Shown here one piece after another: positions 8,590 to 16,947 of a DNA stretch of 64,000 nucleotides. The translations under genes were made by a program, and so were the position numbers. The DNA is from Halofilum ochraceum (GTDB lineage Bacteria > Pseudomonadota > Gammaproteobacteria > XJ16 > Halofilaceae). Position 1 is the stretch's first letter; every line of letters begins with the position of its first letter. The notes below the pieces were generated by a model. The model made no database searches, had not been told where the DNA came from, and saw only the letters and a program-made list of their open reading frames with translations. The stretch spans positions 558,001 through 622,000 of the forward strand of contig NZ_LVEG02000001.1 of the NCBI RefSeq assembly GCF_001614315.2, written 5' to 3'.

Positions 8590-9927
8590 TTAACTCCAGG
8601 GAAACGGACTGTGCGATGTCGGGTGCAGTTCGCCTTTGGCGTAGCGGCCGAAGCGAAACGGCTGCAGCAGGCGGCTGTCTTCGCCCATGATCTCGCGGGC
8701 GACGAGGGCACCGACGCCGATCATCTTGTAACCGTGGTTCGAATCGGCGATGAAGTAGCAGTTCTGCCGGAAGACGTCGAACACGGGGAAATTGTCCGGT
8801 GTGAAGCAGCCGATGCCGCCCGACGGCTCGCGCTTGTACTGGCCGAGCGTACCGGAGAAACGCCCCTGGCAGAACGCCAGCGCCGATACCCACATGTGGG
8901 CGAATTCGGGGCCCATCACGAAGTCCGGGGACTCGGTGCCGTAGGGGTCAACGTGAACCCGATCGGGGTCCTGCTCGATCTTGACGGGAGCGGCCCCGCC
9001 CTGGACACCGCCGAAGTTGAAGTCGGGTTTGTAGTAAATGCCCCACATCCTGTCGGTGATCAGGGAGCCGTCCTCGTCGGAGTACAGCGGCTGGTCGCTG
9101 TCGACGTGGATCACCGGTGGCATCTCGCCGGCGTTGGTCTTGAGGGTCTCCGGATCGACGCCCAGGGTGCCCTCCTGGAGGCTCCAGTACGTCCACATGC
9201 GGACGTTGTCGTGGTCCTGACCGTCCTTGCCGTGGATGGTGATGTGCGAGGGCAGTTCGAGCATGTCCCAGAAGTGTTTGATCCAGGGCCCGGTGCCCAC
9301 CACGACATAGTCGGTTTCGATCGTACCCTTGTCCGTTTCCACCGCGGTGATCGACTCGCTGTCCGTTTGGAAGCCGGTTACGCGCACGCCGGTGATAATG
9401 CGTACACCTTCGGCCTCGGCCTTGCCGGCGAGGCCGTACATCGAGGCGGTGTTGTTGGCGTACCCGCCCTTCTTCTCGTGCAGTACCGAGGTCGTGCCCG
9501 GCGCCTTCCAGTCATCGAACAGGCCACGCATGTAGTCGTGTGAATCCTTTTCACCCTCGATGAATTCGGACGTATAGCCGATCTGCCGCTGCTGTTCGGC
9601 GATCGAGGCGACGTCCTCGTGCATGGATTCAGGGCTGATCTGCATGTAGCCGACCGGGTGGTAATGGAAGGCCGCGGGGTCGCTCTCCCAGACCTCGACA
9701 CTGTGCGCCATCAATTCCCGCATGGCGGGCTGGAAGTAGTTGTTGCGGATGACCCCGCAGGCGATGCCGGAGGCACCGGCCGCAATCGAGGATTTATCGA
9801 GCACGACGATATCGCTGCCATCGCCGCGACCACGGGCGCGCAGTTCCCGCGCCAGATGCCAGGCGGTGCTGAGGCCATGTATGCCTGCGCCGATGATTAC
9901 GTAGGGTGAGCGGGTCGGGAAACTCAT
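8590..9927 (-). CDS. SoxB-like FAD-dependent oxidoreductase (DAO family)
   Basis: A 445-residue flavoprotein with N-terminal GAGIHGLSTAWHLA (FAD-binding) and a DAO-fold C-terminus (GGIGCFTPDNFPVFD, SNHGYKMIGVGALVA). It is a second, divergent SoxB-type protein at the head of the sox operon with no delta, alpha or gamma partner of its own. It probably oxidises a related N-methylated amino acid such as dimethylglycine, or is an alternative catalytic subunit; substrate is not deducible. The ATG at 9927 is preferred over a GTG at 9960 because homology begins here. A LysR gene and operator lie divergently upstream. Confidence 0.82.
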   Translation of the reverse strand: MSFPTRSPYVIIGAGIHGLSTAWHLARELRARGRGDGSDIVVLDKSSIAAGASGIACGVIRNNYFQPAMRELMAHSVEVWESDPAAFHYHPVGYMQISPESMHEDVASIAEQQRQIGYTSEFIEGEKDSHDYMRGLFDDWKAPGTTSVLHEKKGGYANNTASMYGLAGKAEAEGVRIITGVRVTGFQTDSESITAVETDKGTIETDYVVVGTGPWIKHFWDMLELPSHITIHGKDGQDHDNVRMWTYWSLQEGTLGVDPETLKTNAGEMPPVIHVDSDQPLYSDEDGSLITDRMWGIYYKPDFNFGGVQGGAAPVKIEQDPDRVHVDPYGTESPDFVMGPEFAHMWVSALAFCQGRFSGTLGQYKREPSGGIGCFTPDNFPVFDVFRQNCYFIADSNHGYKMIGVGALVAREIMGEDSRLLQPFRFGRYAKGELHPTSHSPFPWS

Positions 9928-10011
9928 GGGTGGTCTGTCCGTCGAATGTGCCAACGACACGCACCGTGCGCCGTGCCTCGCGGCTGCTCAAGCGATATAA
10001 TTTCCATCTCA

Positions 10012-10028
10012 GATGAATGAAATTCATC
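10012..10028. promoter_or_regulatory. Palindromic LysR-type operator
   Basis: A perfect 7-bp inverted repeat with a 3-bp centre (GATGAAT-GAA-ATTCATC), containing the T-N11-A pattern of LysR binding sites. It lies in an AT-rich patch between the divergent SoxB-like gene (start 9927) and the LysR gene (start 10076), where autoregulatory LysR sites are usually found. It is the probable site through which the adjacent regulator controls the sox operon. Confidence 0.6.
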
Positions 10029-10075
10029 CGGCTTTGGCGGGGCGATGCCCGTCCGCCGGCGCCGTGGAGCCTGTT

Positions 10076-10972
10076 ATGTACCGGAAACTGCCGCCGATGG
10101 CCGCCCTGCGAGCATTCGAAGCAGCCGCGGAACTGATGAGTTTCAAGGCGGCGGCGGCGCAACTGCATCGCACGCCGTCGGCGATCAGTCATCAGATCCG
10201 GGGTCTGGAGGAGGAAATGGGCACGGCCCTGTTTCATCGCGAGCCGCACGGCCTGCGGCTTACCGATGCGGGCCGGGAGTATTTTCGGGCCGTCCACGAG
10301 GCCCTCGACGCGCTCGGTGAGGCGACCTCCCGGGTGCGCCAGGGGCATGGGGAGCGCACGGTCACCATCAGCCTGTTCCCGAGCTTCGCCGTGCGCTGGC
10401 TGATACCGCGACTGAACGATTTCCGTGAGCAGTATCCGGATTTCGAGATCGAACTGGTCAGTTCCGTCCGCAGGGTCGATTTCGACAGTGGTGTCATTGA
10501 TGCGGCGATCCGGTTCGGCCAGGGCGACTGGGCGGGCCTGCGCTGCGATCCGCTGATGCTGGAGGAGCGTTTCCCCGTCTGCAGCCCGGCCCTGGCAGCC
10601 GGGCCGCCTGCGTTGCGCACGGTGTCGGACCTGTCCGCGACGATCCTTCTGCATAACGGCGCTCACCCCGGGGAATGGGGAGAGTGGCTCGCGGAAGCCG
10701 GTGTTACGGGGCTGCCGGCGGAACGGGGGCCGGTTTTCGACGCCTCCAACGAAGTCCTGGCGGCTGCCGCCAACGGTATGGGCGTGGCACTGGGACGCAC
10801 CCCGTTGGTCGAGTCGGATCTGGCGGCGGGGCGGCTGGTGGAACCGTTCGCTCAGCGTATCCGCAGTCCAGGTCGGTACTGGCTTGTGGCGCCGACCGCG
10901 ACCGCCGATCGGCCACCGCTGCAGGCGCTGCGCACCTGGTTGGCGGTACAGGGACAACGCGGCGCGTCGTGA
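10076..10972 (+). CDS. LysR-family regulator (GcvA-like)
   Basis: A 298-residue LysR protein. The start MYRKLPPMAALRAFEAAA is typical of the GcvA subgroup; the helix-turn-helix covers about residues 10-65 (FKAAAAQLHRTPSAISHQI) and the co-inducer domain follows. GGAG precedes the chosen ATG; the frame is open 63 bp further up. GcvA-type members control glycine and one-carbon genes, which fits control of the divergent sox operon. Effector unknown. Confidence 0.85.
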   Translation: MYRKLPPMAALRAFEAAAELMSFKAAAAQLHRTPSAISHQIRGLEEEMGTALFHREPHGLRLTDAGREYFRAVHEALDALGEATSRVRQGHGERTVTISLFPSFAVRWLIPRLNDFREQYPDFEIELVSSVRRVDFDSGVIDAAIRFGQGDWAGLRCDPLMLEERFPVCSPALAAGPPALRTVSDLSATILLHNGAHPGEWGEWLAEAGVTGLPAERGPVFDASNEVLAAAANGMGVALGRTPLVESDLAAGRLVEPFAQRIRSPGRYWLVAPTATADRPPLQALRTWLAVQGQRGAS

Positions 10973-11161
10973 TCAGGAGATTTTGTGTCGGATTCGCGAG
11001 AACTTGTCGTGCGTGCGGCGGTATTCTTGGTGTATTGACCGGCAAGCCCCGGCGGAGCAGCTTGGCCGCCGCATTCACATCGACAAGACCGCAGGGGGAC
11101 ACGGCCTTGGCTCATCGGTTGTGCGTATCAGGCGGAATGGCCGGCGTGATCCGGGGCTGAG

Positions 11162-11824
11162 ATGGAAACGCTCAGCTACGCCTTCTCCAATCTCGATCAG
11201 ATCGCCGTGCTCACGGTCGAGCACATCTCGATCGTTGCCGTGGCCGTCGGGCTCGCGATCCTGACTGGTGTGCCCATCGGGATCGCGATCACACAGAACC
11301 AGCGCATCGCCGAGAATGTCCTCTACGTCGCGGCGATGGTCATGACCATCCCGTCCATCGCCCTGTTCGGCATCATGATCCCCATCCTGTCGGTGATCGG
11401 GCAGGGCATCGGCTACCTGCCGGCGGTGATCGCCGTGCTGCTGTACTCGCAGTTGCCGATCATCCGTAACACCTACACGGCCATCAACAACGTCGATCCA
11501 GCCCTGCGCGAGGCCGCGAAAGGCATGGGCATGACGCCGGTGCAGCGCCTGCGCGCGGTCGAGATACCCATCGCCGTGCCGGTCATCATGGCCGGTGTCC
11601 GGACCGCGGTGGTCCTGAATATCGGCGTGACCGCGATCGCCGTCTATATCGGCGCCGGCGGTCTCGGTGAACTGATCTCGCGTGGTATCTCGCAGACGGA
11701 TCCACGCAAACTCGTCACGGGGGCGGTAGCGGTCAGCATCCTCGCCATCGCCGCGGACTACGCACTGCTGTGGCTGCAGAAGAAGCTGACGCCGCGCGGT
11801 CTGCAGATCCAGGGGGACACATGA
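11162..11824 (+). CDS. Osmoprotectant ABC transporter permease (YehW/OpuB-like)
   Basis: A 220-residue inner-membrane permease with about six hydrophobic segments and the EAA-type loop (REAAKGMGMTPVQRLRAVEIP) that contacts the ATPase. It begins a four-gene importer: permease, ATPase, permease, binding protein. Its stop overlaps the ATPase start (ATGA). The 190 bp before it carry no recognisable gene. The family imports glycine betaine, choline, carnitine or related compounds. Confidence 0.9.
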   Translation: METLSYAFSNLDQIAVLTVEHISIVAVAVGLAILTGVPIGIAITQNQRIAENVLYVAAMVMTIPSIALFGIMIPILSVIGQGIGYLPAVIAVLLYSQLPIIRNTYTAINNVDPALREAAKGMGMTPVQRLRAVEIPIAVPVIMAGVRTAVVLNIGVTAIAVYIGAGGLGELISRGISQTDPRKLVTGAVAVSILAIAADYALLWLQKKLTPRGLQIQGDT

Positions 11825-12948
11825 TCCGGCTCGAAGAACTGACCAAGACGTTCCAGACCGATCAGGGGACGGTGACGGCCGTCGATCATGTCTCGCTCGA
11901 GGTCCCGGAGGGCGAGATCTGCGTGCTGCTGGGGCCGTCCGGTTGCGGCAAGACGACCACCATGAAGATGATCAATCGCCTGATCACACCGACCTCGGGC
12001 AAGATCTACATCGACGGCAAGGATACGGACGAGTACGACCCGGTCGAACTGCGGCGCAATATCGGCTACGCCATCCAGCAGATCGGCCTGTTCCCGAACA
12101 TGACCGTGGCCGAAAATATCTCGGTGGTCCCATCGCTGCTCGGGTGGGACAAAAAGAAATGCCGGGAGCGCGCGCGCGAGCTCCTGAACATGGTGGCGAT
12201 GGATCCCGACGCGTTCATGGAGCGCTATCCGAACGAGCTTTCGGGCGGTCAGCAGCAGCGGATCGGCGTGATACGGGCGCTGGCAGCGGACGCCCCGGTG
12301 CTGCTCATGGATGAACCGTTCGGCGCGATCGACCCCATCAACCGCGAGGTGATCCAGGACGAGTTCCTGAAGATGCAGGAGGATATCCGCAAGACGATCA
12401 TTTTCGTCAGCCACGATATCGACGAGGCGGTCAAGATGGGCGACCGGGTCGCCATCTTCCGCGAGGGCCGGCTGGAACAGTACTCGCCGCCCGATGAGTT
12501 GCTGGCGTATCCGGTGAACGAATTCATTGCCGACTTTGTCGGTGGCGACCGCACGCTGAAGCGTCTGCGGCTCGCAAGAATTTCCGATGTCATGCGCAGC
12601 GACGTGCAGACGCTGAAGCCGGGCGATCCGGTCGAGCGTGCGCAGGAGATCCTCGGGTCTTCGGGCCAAGAGGGTGTGCCCGTCGTGGATCGCGACGGGC
12701 ATCCGCGCGGTTACATCAATCAGCGGATCGCCGAAGGGGAGTCCGGCAAGGCCGGTGATCTCGCCCGGCCACTGTCGTTCACTGTCCGGGCGCGGGATGA
12801 TCTGCGCACGGCGGTGTCGAGCATGTTTACCCACAACGTCAGCTGGGTCGCCGTGCTCGACGACGGTGGCCACCTGATCGGCTATGTCAGTCAACAGGAC
12901 ATTACCGATCTGCTCGGCACTGTGCGCGGCGACACGAGGGCGGCCTGA
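11821..12948 (+). CDS. Osmoprotectant ABC transporter ATPase with CBS pair
   Basis: A 375-residue ProV/OpuA-type ATPase. Walker A GPSGCGKT is at 38-45, then the LSGGQQQR signature and VLLMDEPFGAID Walker B. The C-terminal 110 residues form two CBS repeats, which in this family can sense ionic strength or nucleotide second messengers and gate uptake. The start at 11821 overlaps the preceding permease stop. It energises both neighbouring permeases. Confidence 0.95.
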   Translation: MIRLEELTKTFQTDQGTVTAVDHVSLEVPEGEICVLLGPSGCGKTTTMKMINRLITPTSGKIYIDGKDTDEYDPVELRRNIGYAIQQIGLFPNMTVAENISVVPSLLGWDKKKCRERARELLNMVAMDPDAFMERYPNELSGGQQQRIGVIRALAADAPVLLMDEPFGAIDPINREVIQDEFLKMQEDIRKTIIFVSHDIDEAVKMGDRVAIFREGRLEQYSPPDELLAYPVNEFIADFVGGDRTLKRLRLARISDVMRSDVQTLKPGDPVERAQEILGSSGQEGVPVVDRDGHPRGYINQRIAEGESGKAGDLARPLSFTVRARDDLRTAVSSMFTHNVSWVAVLDDGGHLIGYVSQQDITDLLGTVRGDTRAA

Positions 12949-12950
12949 GC

Positions 12951-13712
12951 ATGGCGACCGCGAGCGCCACGCTGCGAGCGACCGCCCCCGGCTGGCGGAC
13001 CGTGCGCAATGCGCTCATCGTCGGCATCTTTGCGGCGGGCGCGTGGGCACAGTCGTCGGGGCTGCTCGGCGACATCCTCTACCTGTGGCCCGATATCCGC
13101 TATCTCTCCCGGCAGCACCTGCTGCTGGTCGGCATCTCGTGGGGACTGGCTGTGGGGGTCGGTGTCCCGCTGGGCGTGCTGTTGACGCGTCCGTGGATGC
13201 GCCGCTACTCCGAGAGCGTGCTCCAGTTCGTGAACATCGGGCAGACGATCCCGACCCTCGCGGTGCTCGCGCTGGCGATGAGCGTACTCGGGATCGGATT
13301 CTGGCCATCGATCTTCGCGCTCTGGCTTTACTCGATGCTGCCGATCGTCCGCAACACCTATCAGGGGATCCTCGCGGTGCCGGCGCACCTGATGGAAGCG
13401 GCGGTCGGTATGGGCATGACGCGTCGCCAGATCCTGTGGCGCGTCGAATTGCCGAATGCGCTGTTCGTGATTTTCGCCGGGCTGCGCACTGCGCTCGCGA
13501 TCAATGTCGGCACGGCGCCGCTGGCGTTCCTGATCGGCGGCGGTGGCCTGGGCGAGCTGATTTTCACGGGCATTGCGCTGGATCGCACGACCATGATGCT
13601 GGCGGGCGCCATTCCGACGGCGCTGCTGGCGGTGATTCTCGATTTCCTCATCGGCCAGCTGCAGTTCTGGCTGGTGCCCAAGGGCGTCAATCCGTTACGC
13701 CTCAACCGCTGA
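12951..13712 (+). CDS. Osmoprotectant ABC transporter permease (YehY-like)
   Basis: A 253-residue second permease, with an extra N-terminal membrane segment and the EAA loop MEAAVGMGMTRRQILWRVELP. It starts 2 bp after the ATPase stop. Having two different permeases places the system with YehZYXW/OpuB importers. Confidence 0.9.
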   Translation: MATASATLRATAPGWRTVRNALIVGIFAAGAWAQSSGLLGDILYLWPDIRYLSRQHLLLVGISWGLAVGVGVPLGVLLTRPWMRRYSESVLQFVNIGQTIPTLAVLALAMSVLGIGFWPSIFALWLYSMLPIVRNTYQGILAVPAHLMEAAVGMGMTRRQILWRVELPNALFVIFAGLRTALAINVGTAPLAFLIGGGGLGELIFTGIALDRTTMMLAGAIPTALLAVILDFLIGQLQFWLVPKGVNPLRLNR

Positions 13713-13736
13713 TTACAACAGGCAGGGGACTACGAC

Positions 13737-14624
13737 ATGATTCGATATATGAAGAGGATATTGACCGGTTTTGCCGCATTTGCACTCTCGGTGTCCGCCG
13801 CCTCGGCGGAGATCACCGTGGGCGGCAAGAACTTCACCGAGCAGCTCCTGATGGCGGAGATGACCACGCAGTTGCTCGAGGCCAAGGGCTTCGACGTGAA
13901 CAAGTCCGACGGTATGGGTTCGACCGTCCTGCGCAAGGCCCAGGTCAACGGCCAGGTGGATGTCTACTGGGAGTACACCGGCACCTCCCTGGTGACGTAT
14001 AACAAGGCGTCGGCCGAAGGGCTCTCGCCTGAGCAGACCATCAACAAGGTCCGCAAGCTCGACAAGAAACAGGGGCTGACGTGGCTGAATTGTTCCGATG
14101 CGAACAATACCTACGCGCTGGCGGTCAAGGAGGGTGCCGATAACACCGGAGATATCAAGACCCTGAGTGACCTTGCGGCGGCCTATGGTGAAGGCCGGGA
14201 ACTGATGATGGCGGTCAACGCCGAGTTCCCGCATCGTGAGGACGGCCTGATCGGGCTGGAAAAGGAATACGATTTCCGTGTGCCGCGTCCCATGCGTGCG
14301 CCGATGGACAGTGGCCTGACGTATTCGGCCCTGAACGAGGATGAGGCCGATATCGCGCTGGTGTTTGCGACCGATGGCCGGATCGAGGCTTTCGACTTCC
14401 GGCTGCTGGAAGACGACAAGGGTTTCTTCCCGAACTACGCGCTGTGCCCGGTCGTCCGCTCGGACACGCTGAAAGAGAACCCGAAGCTGCGGGGGCCACT
14501 GAATCGGCTCGCCTCGAAGCTCGATGACGCGACGATGCAGCGGCTGAACGCACGGGTCGATGTCGATAAAGTCGAAATCCGCAAGGTCGCGCGGGAGTTC
14601 CTGAAGGAGCAGGGGCTGATCTGA
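13737..14624 (+). CDS. Osmoprotectant-binding periplasmic protein (OsmF/YehZ-like)
   Basis: A 295-residue binding protein with a Sec signal peptide (charged start, hydrophobic core ending in ASAE near residue 24) followed by the OpuAC-family opening GGKNFTEQLLMAEM. Several aromatic residues (DVYWEYTG) could form the quaternary-ammonium cage, but the ligand cannot be read from sequence. Last gene of the importer, followed by a strong terminator. ATG codons at 13737 and 13749 are both possible starts. Confidence 0.9.
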   Translation: MIRYMKRILTGFAAFALSVSAASAEITVGGKNFTEQLLMAEMTTQLLEAKGFDVNKSDGMGSTVLRKAQVNGQVDVYWEYTGTSLVTYNKASAEGLSPEQTINKVRKLDKKQGLTWLNCSDANNTYALAVKEGADNTGDIKTLSDLAAAYGEGRELMMAVNAEFPHREDGLIGLEKEYDFRVPRPMRAPMDSGLTYSALNEDEADIALVFATDGRIEAFDFRLLEDDKGFFPNYALCPVVRSDTLKENPKLRGPLNRLASKLDDATMQRLNARVDVDKVEIRKVAREFLKEQGLI

Positions 14625-14648
14625 GCGAGCCCGATTGCCGACGAGCCC

Positions 14649-14690
14649 GCGGGGGCGTGCCGGACTGACCGGCACGCCCCCGCTTTTTTT
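14649..14690 (+). terminator. Rho-independent terminator of the osmoprotectant importer
   Basis: A perfect 15-bp GC-rich stem (14649-14663 with 14669-14683), a 5-base loop and seven T, starting 24 bp after the binding-protein stop. The clearest intrinsic terminator in the window. Confidence 0.93.
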
Positions 14691-14761
14691 CGCATCCCGC
14701 TCCCGCGGTATGATCCGCTCGGAGCGATTCGGCCGACGCGCGGCCCACGTCAGGAGAAAGC

Positions 14762-15652
14762 ATGACCCGTCCACGTACCGTCAACGTCGCCGCCGCGCAG
14801 ATCGAGAGCCAGCTCGGCGATCTGGACAGCAATCTCGACAAGCACCTCGCCGTGATCGACGAGGCCCGCGCGGCGGGGGTCGACGTACTGCTGTTTCCGG
14901 AGATGTCCCTCACCGGCCACGGGGCCGGCGGGGAGGTACTGCGGCTCGCCCTGGAACGCGATGACCCGCGTCTGCGCCGCCTCGCCGACGCGACCGGCGA
15001 TATGGTCACGATCGTGGGGATCATGGAGGAGGGCCCGGCCGCACAGTTCTACAACACCGCGATCGCGTTGTGCGGTGGCAAGCAGGTCTTCCTGCATCGG
15101 AAGATCAATCTCGCCACCTACGGGCGGCTCGAGGACGGCAAGCACTTCGCGCAGGGCCGATACGTCGACACCTGGGAGCTCGGCGGACCATGGCGTGCTT
15201 CGGTCATGATCTGCGCCGACCTCTGGAACCCCGGACTGGTCAACCTGGTCGCCCTGCATGGCTGCACCATCCTGTTCGCGCCGATCAGCTCGGCCGTGGA
15301 AGCGGTGGGGGGCGAGTTCGACAATCCCGCCGGCTGGCATATGAATGTGCGCTTCTACGGCATGACCTACGGATTACCGCTGGTCATGGCCAATCGCGTC
15401 GGTCACGAAGGCGATCTCGATTTCTGGGGCGGTTCCTGCGTGGTCGATGCGTTCGGGCAAATCATCGCGCACAACGGGGAGCGCAGCGAATCGCTGGTGC
15501 AGGCGGAGCTTGATTACGAGCAGATCCGCCGCGCGCGTTACCTGCTGCCCACCGTGCGCGATTCCAACCTCGGTCTGGTCGTGCGCGAAGCCCAACGCCT
15601 GGACGGCATGATCGGCGTGCCCGCTTCGGTCCGCGACACGAGCCACACGTAG
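14762..15652 (+). CDS. Nitrilase-superfamily carbon-nitrogen hydrolase
   Basis: A 296-residue amidase-type hydrolase with the full Glu-Lys-Cys triad: Glu47 (LFPEMSL), Lys114 (LHRKINL) and Cys151 (MICADLWNP). Members hydrolyse amides, ureides or nitriles; the N-terminus resembles NAD synthetase-type amidase domains, but there is no synthetase domain. GGAG precedes the ATG. Standing between the importer terminator and the methyltransferase island, it may act on an imported nitrogenous osmolyte, but that is guesswork. Confidence 0.85.
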   Translation: MTRPRTVNVAAAQIESQLGDLDSNLDKHLAVIDEARAAGVDVLLFPEMSLTGHGAGGEVLRLALERDDPRLRRLADATGDMVTIVGIMEEGPAAQFYNTAIALCGGKQVFLHRKINLATYGRLEDGKHFAQGRYVDTWELGGPWRASVMICADLWNPGLVNLVALHGCTILFAPISSAVEAVGGEFDNPAGWHMNVRFYGMTYGLPLVMANRVGHEGDLDFWGGSCVVDAFGQIIAHNGERSESLVQAELDYEQIRRARYLLPTVRDSNLGLVVREAQRLDGMIGVPASVRDTSHT

Positions 15653-15685
15653 ATCGCACTGCCCGGATCACGTTGCGCCGGCGAC

Positions 15686-15722
15686 CCGTAGCCCGGATGC
15701 AGGCGAAGCCGGAATCCGGGGT
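15686..15722. repeat. REP-like palindrome
   Basis: Contains TAGCCCGGATGCAGG and its partial complement CCGGAATCCGGGG, a common gammaproteobacterial intergenic repeat form. It lies in the 71-bp gap between the convergent nitrilase and GlxA-type regulator genes and probably serves both as a transcript end. Confidence 0.6.
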
Positions 15723-15723
15723 G

Positions 15724-16713
15724 TCATTCGTGATGCTCTTCCACGCCGCGCCGCTCGTCGCCCGGTGTATGGCCGAAGTGTTCGCGATAGCAGGCCCCGA
15801 AATGGGACTGCGAGACGAAACCGGAGGCGAGCGCGACGTTGAGGAGCGACAGTCCCGTTTCCAGCAGCAGCACGCGCGCGTGCTCGATACGGATCTTCAT
15901 GTAGTACTCGCTGGGCGTGCAGCCGCGGTGGAGCTGAAACAGGCGCTCGAGCTGGCGGCGGGAGATGCCGATGCGGGCGGCGAGGTCCGCGGTGGACAGG
16001 GGCTGTTCCACATTCAGCTGCATCAGGTCGATGGCCGTGGCCAGCTTCGGCGCCCGCGCGCGCAGACGCACCTGATCCGTCATCGGCTGGCGATCCGCCG
16101 GCGCGCGAATCCGGCCGTGCAGGAAATTGTTCGAGACCGCCGCGGCCAGGTCATCCCCATGGTCGTTCGCGATCAGATGGAGCATCAGGTCCATCGCGGC
16201 CGTTCCCCCCGCGCTCGTGTAGCGGCCGCGGTCGATTTCGAACAGGCCGCCGGTCACTTCGAGGTCGGGCCATGCCTCGCTCAGCGCCGGCAGATGCTCC
16301 CAATGCGTGGTGCAGCGGAAGCCGCCCAGCAGGCCCGCGCGCGCGAGTGCGAACGTCCCCGTACTCAGGGCGCCGATCCGCGTGCCGCCATGGGCCCGGT
16401 CGCGTAGCCACGCGAATGCGCGTGGATGTTCAAAACCCTGCGGGTCGAGGCCGCTGCAGACGAATACGATATCCAGCGTGGGCGCATTGCACATCGGTGC
16501 ATCGGGTACGACGGGGATCCCGTTGCTTGCCTGCACCGGTTCGCCGTCCGGCGACAGCAGGTGCCACTCGTAGAGCGTCTTCCCGGAGACGAGATTGGCC
16601 GCGCGCAGGGGTTCGATGGCCGATGAGAACGCCATCATCGGGAAACCGGGGACCAGCAGCACACCGAGGCGCTGCAGTTGCGGGGTTTCGGAGTGTTCGT
16701 CGGTGATATCCAT
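15724..16713 (-). CDS. GlxA/AraC-family regulator, GbdR-like (first copy)
   Basis: A 329-residue regulator: residues about 15-190 form a DJ-1/PfpI-like ligand domain (LGVLLVPGFPMMAFSSAIEPLRAAN) and about 225-325 an AraC double helix-turn-helix (AARIGISRRQLERLFQLHRG). In Pseudomonas, GbdR of this family senses glycine betaine and dimethylglycine. It is divergent from the mttB operon and is its most likely regulator. The nucleophile-elbow position reads ALSTGTFAL, with Ser where the second copy has Cys. Confidence 0.88.
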   Translation of the reverse strand: MDITDEHSETPQLQRLGVLLVPGFPMMAFSSAIEPLRAANLVSGKTLYEWHLLSPDGEPVQASNGIPVVPDAPMCNAPTLDIVFVCSGLDPQGFEHPRAFAWLRDRAHGGTRIGALSTGTFALARAGLLGGFRCTTHWEHLPALSEAWPDLEVTGGLFEIDRGRYTSAGGTAAMDLMLHLIANDHGDDLAAAVSNNFLHGRIRAPADRQPMTDQVRLRARAPKLATAIDLMQLNVEQPLSTADLAARIGISRRQLERLFQLHRGCTPSEYYMKIRIEHARVLLLETGLSLLNVALASGFVSQSHFGACYREHFGHTPGDERRGVEEHHE

Positions 16714-16828
16714 GGTCGTCGAGGATACCCAGGGGATGTCGCAGACGCGACAGAAAATATGTGCCCGTGATGGGGTTGCCCGCCTCGCAAAACGGCTCTG
16801 CGCGTGGTCGTGCAGTCGCGGTGGTGAG

Positions 16829-16881
16829 CCATAAAACGTCGAATGCGGGATAAATCCTCGGTGGCCCCTGTGGTTTTATGG
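16829..16881. promoter_or_regulatory. Spaced inverted repeat in the mttB regulatory region
   Basis: CCATAAAAC at 16829-16837 is exactly complemented by GTTTTATGG at 16873-16881, with 44 bp between arm centres (about four helical turns). It lies between the divergent GbdR-like gene (start 16713) and mttB (start 16948), in AT-richer DNA. Probable operator, possibly supporting looping or two-site binding. Confidence 0.5.
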
Positions 16882-16947
16882 GCTGCACGGGACCGCGCCT
16901 GCGGTCCGTTCCCGAGCCTTTACGAAGGTCAATCACTGGAGGACGCG

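Noticed and set aside
10973-11161. Small gene between the LysR gene and the ABC permease.
   Set aside because: Open frames here lack a ribosome site and any motif; best treated as a promoter-bearing intergenic gap.
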